Below are positions 1 to 5,658 of a stretch of 6,549 nt of DNA, one piece after another; position 1 is the stretch's first letter, and each line of letters starts with the position of its first letter. Origin of the DNA: Selenomonadaceae bacterium (GTDB lineage Bacteria > Bacillota > Negativicutes > Selenomonadales > Selenomonadaceae); the NCBI GenBank assembly GCA_016286075.1, contig JAEERZ010000127.1, forward strand, positions 1 to 6,549. Direction: 5' to 3'. The position numbers and the translations under genes are program-made. Under the pieces are notes generated by a model that searched no databases, was not told the origin of the DNA, and saw nothing but the letters and a program-made list of their open reading frames with translations.

Positions 1-86
1 CGAAAAATTCCATCGAATAATTTGCGCAGACCCAAAAGTCGACAAACCCCCTATGAATTTCATTAAATTTTCAGGTTATGTTCGAT

Positions 87-102
87 TGTTTCACGTGAAA
101 CA
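87..102. promoter_or_regulatory. parS: parS site (ParB-binding centromere-like site)
   Basis: The sequence TGTTTCACGTGAAACA is identical to the 16-bp parS consensus known from B. subtilis and many other bacteria. It sits in a longer perfect palindrome of 20 bp at 85-104. ParB (Spo0J) binds such sites, spreads along the DNA and recruits SMC/condensin for origin segregation. parS sites cluster near oriC, which agrees with the origin-proximal gene order next door. The site is intergenic, between the bofA terminator and the left window edge. Confidence 0.93.
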
Positions 103-130
103 ATTTTTCAGATTTTGGAGAAAACGTAAA

Positions 131-170
131 AATCCCTTCGCCGCTGCGTTTCTTCAGCCGCGAAGGGATT
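131..170 (-). terminator. Intrinsic terminator after bofA, possibly bidirectional
   Basis: An 11-bp perfect stem (AATCCCTTCGC at 131-141 with its complement at 160-170) continues after one mismatch into a 4-bp inner stem (143-146 with 155-158) around an 8-nt loop. On the minus strand it is followed at once by a T-rich stretch (TTTACGTTTTC, 130-120), as expected for the end of the ybaB-recR-bofA transcript 20 nt after the bofA stop. On the plus strand T7 follows at 175-181, so it could also stop transcription coming from the left. Confidence 0.85.
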
Positions 171-190
171 GTGCTTTTTTTCACAATACT

Positions 191-448
191 TTATCCAACG
201 ATAAATTTATACCAAATAAAAATGCCGATAACGCCCGGTATTCCGAATACGCCTGCAATCAGCGCGTTTATGACGGTGATCTTGATGCCCGCGCCGAACA
301 AATCGACAATGAACAACAAAATCGCTCCGCAAACGCTGTTCGAGACAAATTTCAGCAAAAGCTCCACCGGCCATTTCAAAAGCTTGAACAAAAGGCATAT
401 AGCCAAAAGACCGACGGCAAACGAAACGACGATGCTTGATTCCGCCAC
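191..448 (-). CDS. bofA: BofA-family membrane protein (pro-sigma-K processing inhibitor family)
   Basis: An 85-residue, almost wholly hydrophobic protein with about three membrane segments (roughly residues 5-22, 29-51 and 58-82). It has the family's C-terminal signature of an Asn followed by a GIPG turn (IN at 60-61, GIPG at 69-72). B. subtilis BofA is of similar length (87 aa as I recall) and holds the intramembrane protease SpoIVFB inactive together with SpoIVFA, controlling sigma-K activation in the mother cell. Family membership is also supported by position: bofA follows recR in B. subtilis. The start is GTG at 448-446, chosen because AAGGAGG (462-456) lies 7 nt upstream. That SD overlaps the recR stop codon, so translation is probably coupled. 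In the second membrane segment, an Asp (residue 49, in FIVDLFG) stands where I recall B. subtilis BofA having the functionally important Asn48. Whether this organism sporulates cannot be told here. Confidence 0.88.
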   Translation of the reverse strand: MAESSIVVSFAVGLLAICLLFKLLKWPVELLLKFVSNSVCGAILLFIVDLFGAGIKITVINALIAGVFGIPGVIGIFIWYKFIVG

Positions 449-460
449 GCAATCTCCTCC

Positions 461-1057
461 TTACAATTCCACCCGGTTTTCCATAGCCTTGGCCAATGTC
501 ACTTCGTCCGCGTATTCAAGGTCGCCGCCCACGGGCAGCCCGTGCGCGATTCGGGTGACTTTGAGCCCCATAGGCTTCAGCAGCCGCGCAATATACATGG
601 CCGTCGCTTCGCCTTCCACATTCGGGTTCGTGGCCATGATGACTTCCCGCACGGTTCCGTCCGAAAGACGAGCCAATAATTCTTTGACGCGGAGATTTTC
701 CGGCCCTACCCCCTCCAGCGGCGACAGCGCGCCATGCAGGACATGGTATACGCCATGATAATCATGCATCCGCTCCACCGCGGCTACGTCCTGCGGCTGT
801 TCAACGACGCAAACCGTTTCATGATCCCGCTTTACAGAGCTGCAGATTGCGCAGGGATCCTTATCGCTCAGATTGCAGCATACGCTGCAAAAACCAATCT
901 TTTCCTTCGCCTCGATAATGGCACCGGCCAACGCCCGCGCCTTCGCCGGATCCATATCTATAATATGGTAGGCGAGCCGTACCGCAGTCTTCGCCCCGAC
1001 GCCCGGCAGCGCGCGAAAATGCTCGATCAGTTTCGCCAAAGGTTCGATGTATTGCAC
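461..1057 (-). CDS. recR: Recombination mediator protein RecR
   Basis: A 198-residue protein of the usual RecR length. RecR works with RecO (and RecF) to load RecA onto SSB-coated single-stranded DNA at gaps during recombinational repair; it forms a ring-shaped clamp. Visible domains in order: an N-terminal helix-hairpin-helix (LPGVGAKTAVRLA, 17-29); a four-cysteine zinc finger (C57, C60, C69, C72); a Toprim domain from about residue 80 (VCVVEQPQDV 82-91, with acidic E86); the conserved NPNVEGEATA (144-153); and the C-terminal signature GLPVGGDLEYADEVTL (173-188). The GTG start at 1057-1055 directly abuts the TAA stop of the upstream ybaB gene. A GGGG core in the ybaB 3' end lies about 9 nt before it, so the two are probably translationally coupled. 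It is the middle gene of ybaB-recR-bofA. Nothing is missing from the motifs expected. Confidence 0.97.
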   Translation of the reverse strand: MQYIEPLAKLIEHFRALPGVGAKTAVRLAYHIIDMDPAKARALAGAIIEAKEKIGFCSVCCNLSDKDPCAICSSVKRDHETVCVVEQPQDVAAVERMHDYHGVYHVLHGALSPLEGVGPENLRVKELLARLSDGTVREVIMATNPNVEGEATAMYIARLLKPMGLKVTRIAHGLPVGGDLEYADEVTLAKAMENRVEL

Positions 1058-1387
1058 TTAAATCATCCCCGGCGGCAGACCGAGGCCGCTGGTCAGTTTC
1101 GCCATCTCGCTCTGCATCATGTCGTCTACTTTCTTGCCGCATTCGTTGACCGCCGAAACAATCAAATCCTGAAGCATTTCCACATCCTCGGGGTCTACCG
1201 CCGCTTTGTCGATGGAAAGAGCCTCCACCTGCTTTTCGCCGTTCATCGTAACTTTGACGACGCCGCCGCCCACCGAGACCTCCACGGTGCGTTTTTTCAG
1301 TTCTTCCTGCATTTTCTGCATCTGCGCCTGAACTTTTTGCACTTTCTTCATCATGCCGGCCATATTGCCGCCCATTCCGCCAAACAT
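1058..1387 (-). CDS. ybaB: YbaB/EbfC family nucleoid-associated DNA-binding protein
   Basis: A 109-residue protein with the standard features of the family: a Gly/Met-rich N-terminus (MFGGMGGNMAGMMKK), an amphipathic helix rich in Gln, Met and Lys (about 12-33), a beta-sheet core with the VEVSVGGGVVKVTMNG pattern (35-50), and a C-terminal helix. Family members form tweezer-like dimers that bind DNA and coat the nucleoid; the gene commonly sits between dnaX and recR. The preferred start is ATG at 1387-1385, because the SD (GGAGGGAGGA, 1403-1394) lies 6 nt upstream. A TTG one codon earlier (1390) would leave only 3 nt. The gene has its own promoter at 1436-1464, and a 7-bp hairpin lies directly upstream of the SD. 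Its stop codon is adjacent to the recR start. Confidence 0.95.
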   Translation of the reverse strand: MFGGMGGNMAGMMKKVQKVQAQMQKMQEELKKRTVEVSVGGGVVKVTMNGEKQVEALSIDKAAVDPEDVEMLQDLIVSAVNECGKKVDDMMQSEMAKLTSGLGLPPGMI

Positions 1388-1403
1388 CAAATGTCCTCCC
1401 TCC

Positions 1404-1421
1404 GACGCGCCATTGCGCGTC
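1404..1421 (-). other. Hairpin directly upstream of the ybaB ribosome binding site
   Basis: A perfect 7-bp stem (GACGCGC at 1404-1410 with GCGCGTC at 1415-1421) closes a 4-nt loop. In the minus-strand transcript it falls between the predicted transcription start (about 1429) and the SD, which begins at the very next base (1403). No T-run follows, so it is not an intrinsic terminator. It could stabilise the 5' end of the mRNA or set access to the SD; this role is inference. Confidence 0.5.
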
Positions 1422-1435
1422 CAAAACTATCTATA

Positions 1436-1464
1436 AGAATAGCAAAGACAACTTCATACGTCAA
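1436..1464 (-). promoter_or_regulatory. Promoter for the ybaB-recR-bofA group
   Basis: On the minus strand, TTGACG (1464-1459, 5 of 6 to the sigma-A/sigma-70 -35 consensus) is separated by exactly 17 nt from TATTCT (1441-1436, 4 of 6). TGC immediately before the -10 gives an extended -10 motif. It lies in the 106-nt gap between the dnaX stop and the ybaB start, giving a leader of roughly 40 nt. I see no U-tract terminator between dnaX and this promoter, so read-through from dnaX is also likely. Confidence 0.7.
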
Positions 1465-1493
1465 TATACGCCGAGCTTTCGACGCAAACCATA

Positions 1494-3287
1494 TTACTTT
1501 TTCGCAGGCGGCGGTTCTTGGCCGCCTATACCGTCGTTCATCTCATCCGACGGTATAATCTTCATATCGTCGCCGAATATCTCGACCAAGGGTTCCACTG
1601 CGGCCCGTTCTTCCGGCGGCATAGCCTCCACCACTTCTTTTGCCGTTTTTTCCCGCAGCGGCTTTTCTGCCTTTTCCTTCTTGTTTTTAGGAGCTTCAGA
1701 AAGCGCCTCCACCTCGACGGTCAGCCGCAACGGATTTCCCGAAAGTCTTTCAAGATACGCTTCCAACACATTCCGGAAATCGTCCTTCTTCAGTCGGTTT
1801 GCAAGGAACGCGCTGGTAAACCGCACGCAGAAACTTTGATTCGTCATGCCTCCGAACATGCCGTTGACAACGCAGGCGCGGACGACTTTTTCCCCGTCTT
1901 TCTCCAACGCAGCCAACAACTGTTTCCATAGCGCCTCTCCCGCTTCCGTTTTAACGAAAGCCGTTTCCGACGCTGCCCCCGCGGTTCCGGTCGAACTTCC
2001 CTTTTGCGAAGTTGCCGCTGCGGGAGTTTTTTTGACGTGCGAACCATCAGAACGCAGCGATGCACCCGCCCTCGGTAGAACCGCTGCGCCGGAGACGACC
2101 TTCTTTTCCAGCGCCTCTATCCGCGCAGCGAGCATTCGAATCTTAGCTTCAGAATCCTGTGTTGCGGCCGTCGCCGCAGGCTCCGCCATTGCCGCCATTC
2201 CGCCGCTGGAACGGCAAATGGAAAGCAGCGCCGTTTCCACGGCAATACGCGGCTCCGTCGTCCAGCGAAGTTCCACCAGCGCCTCATGCAGGGCGCGGAA
2301 CATCGGCAAAAAGGAATCCGAAGAAAAAAGCGCCGACGTCTTTTTCAGCGCGGCTTCGTCGGTCTCATAAAGCTCCGTCCCCTCCGGCACGCCCGCCGCC
2401 TGATATACCATAACGGCCCTGAGCTCCGCTATCAGTTCCGTTACCAACTGTTTAGCGTCCTTCCCCTCAGCCAGCACCTCCCCTGCCGCCTCGAGGGCGT
2501 CCTTCGCATCTTTCGCGGCGAGGGCACGCAATATCCTGAGGATGCTCTCTCGCCCCACCAGTCCCAATATTTCCCGCACCAAAGGCTCCGTCACCCGATC
2601 TCCCGCCAGTGAAATGCACTGGTCGAGAGTCGAAAGCGCGTCCCGGAGCCCTCCGTCAGCTTCCCTCGCCACAAGAGAAAGAGCCGCACCATCCGCCGCA
2701 ACGCCGGAGGCTTCCGCCACCTCCCGCAGCCGCGCCTCGATGTCCTTCGCCGCAATCCTTTTAAAATCGTAGCGTTGGCAGCGAGATTGGATCGTGGGGG
2801 GAACTTTTTGCAGCTCCGTCGTCGCCAAAATGAAAACCACCTGCGGCGGAGGTTCCTCCAACGTCTTCAAGAGCGCATTGAAGGCTTCGCTGGTCAGCAT
2901 GTGCACCTCGTCGATGATATATACTCTATATCGTCCCGTCGTGGGCGCAAACTTTACTGTTTCCCGAAGCTCACGGATTTCATCAATGCCGCGGTTGGAA
3001 GCCGCGTCGATTTCCATCACGTCCATAGAGGTTCCATCGCTGATGCGGCGGCAGCTTTCACATTCGTTGCAAGGCTCCGTTGTCGGACCCTTTTCACAGT
3101 TCAGAGCTTTTGCCAGTATTTTCGCCGTGCTGGTCTTTCCCGTGCCCCGGGGACCCGAAAATAGATAAGCATGACCGACGCGCCCGCCGACGACAGCCTG
3201 CGAAAGCGTCCGGCTCACATGCTCTTGTCCCACCAGCTCGGAAAAGCCTTTAGGCCGCCATTTTCGATAAAGCGCCACATATTCCAT
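1494..3287 (-). CDS. dnaX: DNA polymerase III subunit gamma/tau (clamp loader ATPase)
   Basis: A 597-residue protein, typical of Firmicutes tau. It is the AAA+ subunit of the clamp loader that opens the beta sliding clamp and couples polymerases in the replisome. Motifs in order: family start ALYRKWRP (5-12); Walker A GPRGTGKTS (45-53); zinc-binding cysteines C64, C73, C76 and C79; Walker B with DEVH (126-129); sensor 1 ILATTE (153-158); and the SRC motif with arginine finger R169. A low-complexity Ala/Ser/Thr linker covers about residues 390-450, and the C-terminal tau region is charged. The start is ATG 3287-3285, preceded 9 nt upstream by AAGGAGG. An in-frame ATG nine codons earlier (3314) would translate through this SD and lacks one of its own. 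An A7 run at 2027-2033 (codons 419-421) lies in the linker and could give a shorter gamma-like product. The gene begins only 33 nt after the T-run of the ftsZ terminator, and no promoter is visible between. Confidence 0.97.
   Translation of the reverse strand: MEYVALYRKWRPKGFSELVGQEHVSRTLSQAVVGGRVGHAYLFSGPRGTGKTSTAKILAKALNCEKGPTTEPCNECESCRRISDGTSMDVMEIDAASNRGIDEIRELRETVKFAPTTGRYRVYIIDEVHMLTSEAFNALLKTLEEPPPQVVFILATTELQKVPPTIQSRCQRYDFKRIAAKDIEARLREVAEASGVAADGAALSLVAREADGGLRDALSTLDQCISLAGDRVTEPLVREILGLVGRESILRILRALAAKDAKDALEAAGEVLAEGKDAKQLVTELIAELRAVMVYQAAGVPEGTELYETDEAALKKTSALFSSDSFLPMFRALHEALVELRWTTEPRIAVETALLSICRSSGGMAAMAEPAATAATQDSEAKIRMLAARIEALEKKVVSGAAVLPRAGASLRSDGSHVKKTPAAATSQKGSSTGTAGAASETAFVKTEAGEALWKQLLAALEKDGEKVVRACVVNGMFGGMTNQSFCVRFTSAFLANRLKKDDFRNVLEAYLERLSGNPLRLTVEVEALSEAPKNKKEKAEKPLREKTAKEVVEAMPPEERAAVEPLVEIFGDDMKIIPSDEMNDGIGGQEPPPAKK
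1951..2033 (-). other. Possible frameshift or slippage region in dnaX (A7 run to early stop)
   Basis: In the coding strand an A7 run (2033-2027) encodes Lys419-Lys420 and the first base of Thr421. A -1 shift there would read 25 further codons, rich in Gly, Arg and Asn, and stop at TAA 1953-1951. The product would be about 445 residues, close to the 431 residues of E. coli gamma. Downstream, CTCCCGC (2026-2020) can pair with GCGGGGG, and AACTTC/GAAGTT (2013-2008 with 1999-1994) forms a perfect 6-bp stem inside it. The run is preceded by C in the zero frame, so it is not the canonical X_XXY_YYZ heptamer. Transcriptional slippage is the likelier route if any product is made. Confidence 0.35.
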
Positions 3288-3320
3288 TCGGCTTCCCCTC
3301 CTTCCCCATCGCATTTATGC

Positions 3321-3372
3321 AAAAACCGCCGCACGAAGTCCGTTATGTCTTGCGTAACGCTTCATGCAGCGG
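3321..3372 (-). terminator. Strong intrinsic terminator between ftsZ-like gene and dnaX
   Basis: In the minus-strand RNA, 13 bases at 3372-3360 pair without a gap (two G-U wobbles) with 13 bases at 3338-3326. A 2-base bulge (3340-3339) leads to a further perfect 5-bp stem (CGTTA/TAACG) around a 9-nt loop. T5 follows directly (3325-3321). It begins 18 nt after the ftsZ stop and ends 33 nt before the dnaX start, so it would end the ftsZ transcript or act as an attenuator on dnaX. Confidence 0.88.
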
Positions 3373-3390
3373 CGTCTTCTGTTCTTCCTC

Positions 3391-4626
3391 CTACCCCTTC
3401 GGCTTGAACGGCGGAATCGTTGTACCGTCGTCCATGTGCATCGTCAAAGGCGGAATCTCGGTACGCCGGTTTTGAATAAAGTCCGGCAACGTAAGTTCCG
3501 GCTTCTTAACCTGCGGCTGCGCTTCTGAACGTTTCGGCGCTTCCTGCGCCGATTTCCGATTCCGCTGTTGGGCGATTGACGATTTCACCATCGACTGCGG
3601 ACGGCGAGAATTTCCCAGCTGCCCCGTTCTCACTTTCGGCGTCCGATAGGCATCGGCACTGTCCACAAAATCCGTGGCAACCAACGTCGCCCGGACCGCT
3701 CCGCTGAGCGTCGGATCCACGATGGTTCCGAACACTACGTTAAGGTCGGGATGCGTATGCGCCGTCACGTACTCCATGGCCTCGTTGACCTCGAACAACG
3801 GCAGCGTCTCGTCGCCGCTGATATTCAAGATCAATCCCCGAGCGCCGTCCAACGCCCGCTCCACCAGCGGACTCTCGATTGCGTGCTGAACCGCCTCGAT
3901 CACGCTTCCGTTCCGGCTCTCGCCAATCCCCAATAAAGCGTCGCTGGAGCCGCTCTGACGGAAAATCGAAACCACGTCCGCAAAATCCACGTTCACAACG
4001 CCAGTGACAAGAATGACCTCCGAAATGCAAAGAATCGCCTGCCGCAAAATGCTGTCCGCCTCTTTGAAGGACTGCATCAGCGTCATGCGCTTATTTCCCG
4101 GCAGATTCATCAGATTGTCGTTATGCACGACCAAGAGCGCGTCCATCTGCCCCCGCATCGCTTCGATGCCCTCCTCGGCGACCCGCAGCTTGCGTTTTCC
4201 CTCGAAGGAAAACGGCACCGTCACAACGCCGATGGAAAGCATGCCTAATTTTTTCACTATCTGAGCGATGACCGGAGCCGCGCCCGTACCGACGCCGCCG
4301 CCCATACCGGCGGTAACGAACACAAGGTCCACGTCTTTCAACGCTTGCTCCAACCGCGCCATATCGGTCTCCGCCGCTTTCGCGCCGATTTCCGCCACGC
4401 CGCCGGTACCGCGCCCTTTCGTCAGGCGCTCGCCGATCTGCAAAACCTCAATCCCGGCGTCTTTCAATAAAGAAAGCTGCTTGGCTTCCGTATTCACCCC
4501 TAACAGTTCGATGCCGGGAATCCGATCTTCCGCCAACCTGAGCAGTACGCTGTTTCCGCCGCCGCCCACGCCGACCACTTTAATCCGTATGACAGCTTTT
4601 GTAATACCCGCCGACAAAGTCTCCAT
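3391..4626 (-). CDS. ftsZ: FtsZ-family tubulin-like GTPase, divergent (probable second FtsZ)
   Basis: A 411-residue protein aligning over its full length with bacterial FtsZ, the polymerising GTPase that builds the division ring. Visible parts: an N-terminal GTPase domain starting IKVVGVGGGGNSV (15-27); VNTE (44-47) for the usual VNTD; T3 loop KGRGTGGVAEIG (70-81) against the usual KGLGAGANPEVG; glycine-rich T4 loop GGGVGTG (109-115) against GGGTGTG; NDNL (169-172) against NDRL; and an intact T7 synergy loop NVDFADV (212-218) with both catalytic acids D214 and D217. The C-terminal domain ends near residue 320. A roughly 55-residue polar linker leads to a conserved-type C-terminal peptide (LPDFIQNRR, 380-388) and an unusual extra tail of 23 residues. 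The start ATG (4626-4624) has GGGAGG about 12 nt upstream. No ftsA, sepF or mur gene is adjacent, so this may be a paralogue of a dcw-cluster ftsZ; that is inference. FtsZ-family membership is secure; GTPase activity is not. Confidence 0.9.
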   Translation of the reverse strand: METLSAGITKAVIRIKVVGVGGGGNSVLLRLAEDRIPGIELLGVNTEAKQLSLLKDAGIEVLQIGERLTKGRGTGGVAEIGAKAAETDMARLEQALKDVDLVFVTAGMGGGVGTGAAPVIAQIVKKLGMLSIGVVTVPFSFEGKRKLRVAEEGIEAMRGQMDALLVVHNDNLMNLPGNKRMTLMQSFKEADSILRQAILCISEVILVTGVVNVDFADVVSIFRQSGSSDALLGIGESRNGSVIEAVQHAIESPLVERALDGARGLILNISGDETLPLFEVNEAMEYVTAHTHPDLNVVFGTIVDPTLSGAVRATLVATDFVDSADAYRTPKVRTGQLGNSRRPQSMVKSSIAQQRNRKSAQEAPKRSEAQPQVKKPELTLPDFIQNRRTEIPPLTMHMDDGTTIPPFKPKG

Positions 4627-4669
4627 AGGGTAAAAACGCCTCCCTCACGGAACTCTACTATATCCTAAA

Positions 4670-4698
4670 ATTATATTATTCGCCGTTCATCTTCGATT
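4670..4698 (-). promoter_or_regulatory. Weak candidate promoter upstream of the ftsZ-like gene
   Basis: The 84-nt gap before the gene has an AT-rich block with a perfect TATAAT (4675-4670) on the minus strand and a second -10-like TATAGT at 4662-4657. The hexamer 17 nt upstream (AATCGA, 4698-4693) does not resemble a -35 box, so only the -10 supports the call. No terminator is visible between the transporter gene and ftsZ, so read-through is possible too. Confidence 0.35.
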
Positions 4699-4710
4699 TC
4701 CTGCAAAGCG

Positions 4711-5592
4711 TCACCGTCTTTTTTTCAAGGAATCAAGGGCGAATCCGCCAGCCTGCGACACAAGCATTCCCGCGCCCATCAGCGTACAACCCGCCAACTC
4801 GCGCAGCGAGAGCGCCTCGCCAAGCACGAACCAACCAGCCAGCGCACCGAACACCGACTCAAGGCTCATAATCACAGCCGCAGGAGCCGGATCCGCCGTC
4901 CGCTGTCCGACAATCTGAAGCGTAAACGCCACACCCGTTGAGAGCACACCGGCGTAAAAAAGCGAAAACCAAGCCGCCGCCACGTCCGACGCCTGCGCCG
5001 TCTCAAAAATCGCCGCCGTCGCCGCATTCAGCAAAAACACCACAGCAACCTGCGCCAGCGACATGGCAATCGCTTCGGCCTTCGCCGCAACCCGGTCGAT
5101 AAAAAGAATATGGGCAGTCCAAAATAACGCGCAGCAAAATTCCATGATATCGCCCCGGCCCATGGAAAACCCGTCTGTCACGCAGAGAAAATACAGCCCC
5201 GTCACTGCGAGAATCGCTCCCGCCCAATGCTCGGCGCGAATCCTCTGTCGCAGAAATACACCCGCAAGCGGAACAAAAATCAGATACAGACAGGTCAAAA
5301 ACGATGCCTTTCCCACCGTCGTGTACAACATGCCATACTGCTGGAGTGCAGACGCGACGAACATCACGCAGCCCGCTCCCGCGCCCACGCGGAAACTCCG
5401 AACCGCCTCTTCTCTGCGCTTATGACCGCCCACAATCAGCCAAAGCGCGAAGAGCGCCAACACTCCCAAGAAGAACCGCGCCGCGCCGTAAGTGAAAGGC
5501 CCGATCTTTTCCATGCCCACGGACTGGGCTACAAACGTCGTCCCCCAAATAAACGCCGCCGCCAAAAGGCATGCGTTTCCCCGCCAGCGCAA
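4711..5592 (-). CDS. DMT superfamily (EamA family) permease
   Basis: A 293-residue inner-membrane protein with about ten hydrophobic segments in two EamA repeats, the usual size and layout of the drug/metabolite transporter superfamily. Repeat 1 starts with the family pattern AAFIWGTTFVAQ (11-22) and includes ALQQYGMLYTTVGKASFLT (82-100) and an FVPL turn. Repeat 2 ends with AAVIMSLESVFGALAGWFVL (238-257) followed by GE. A short basic tail (KKRR) should face the cytoplasm. Members export amino acids, metabolites or drugs; the substrate cannot be told from this sequence. The start was set at TTG 5592-5590 because GGGAGG (5605-5600) lies 7 nt upstream; a TTG at 5607 would overlap that SD. The SD directly abuts the U-tract of the tRNA terminator. 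No promoter is visible between the tRNA and this gene, so expression may rely on read-through. Confidence 0.9.
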   Translation of the reverse strand: MRWRGNACLLAAAFIWGTTFVAQSVGMEKIGPFTYGAARFFLGVLALFALWLIVGGHKRREEAVRSFRVGAGAGCVMFVASALQQYGMLYTTVGKASFLTCLYLIFVPLAGVFLRQRIRAEHWAGAILAVTGLYFLCVTDGFSMGRGDIMEFCCALFWTAHILFIDRVAAKAEAIAMSLAQVAVVFLLNAATAAIFETAQASDVAAAWFSLFYAGVLSTGVAFTLQIVGQRTADPAPAAVIMSLESVFGALAGWFVLGEALSLRELAGCTLMGAGMLVSQAGGFALDSLKKRR

Positions 5593-5605
5593 AATGAAAC
5601 CTCCC

Positions 5606-5647
5606 AAAAAACAAAACGGAAGCCAACGGGATTCCCGTCAGCTTCCG
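5606..5647 (-). terminator. Intrinsic terminator after tRNA-Ala
   Basis: A 14-bp continuous stem (5647-5634 with 5630-5617, two G-U wobbles) closes an AAT loop. TTTTGTTTTTT follows directly (5616-5606). It starts 11 nt after the tRNA 3' end. The last T of the U-tract is immediately followed by the GGGAGG SD of the EamA-family gene. Confidence 0.92.
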
Positions 5648-5658
5648 CAAATTTTCGA

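Noticed and set aside
17..45. Minus-strand promoter-like pair TTGTCG-N17-AATTAT near the left edge
   Set aside because: Each hexamer matches only 4 of 6 positions in AT-rich DNA and the gene it might serve is outside the window.
191..199. DnaA-box-like TTATCCAAC at the bofA 3' end
   Set aside because: It is a single imperfect match inside coding sequence with no cluster, so it gives no evidence of oriC here.
1506..1527. 7-bp hairpin AGGCGGC/GCCGCCT at the 3' end of dnaX as a terminator
   Set aside because: It lies within coding sequence, has no T-run on the minus strand, and the ybaB promoter follows separately.
1549..1557. TATAAT on the plus strand within dnaX
   Set aside because: It is inside a coding region on the other strand with no -35 partner or plausible plus-strand gene.
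3288..3314. Start of dnaX nine codons earlier, at ATG 3314
   Set aside because: It lacks an SD, would bury the good AAGGAGG within coding sequence, and adds an Arg/Gly-rich stretch before the normal family N-terminus.
3288..3390. SRP RNA (4.5S/scRNA) upstream of dnaX as in B. subtilis
   Set aside because: The structured element there lacks the conserved SRP RNA tetraloop region and ends in a T-run, so it is better explained as the ftsZ terminator.
3346..3393. In-frame continuation of the ftsZ-like gene past its TAG, 15 codons to TAA
   Set aside because: The stretch (starting EEEQKTPLHEALRKT) looks protein-like, but it overlaps the terminator stem, and nothing shows stop read-through or a recent nonsense change.
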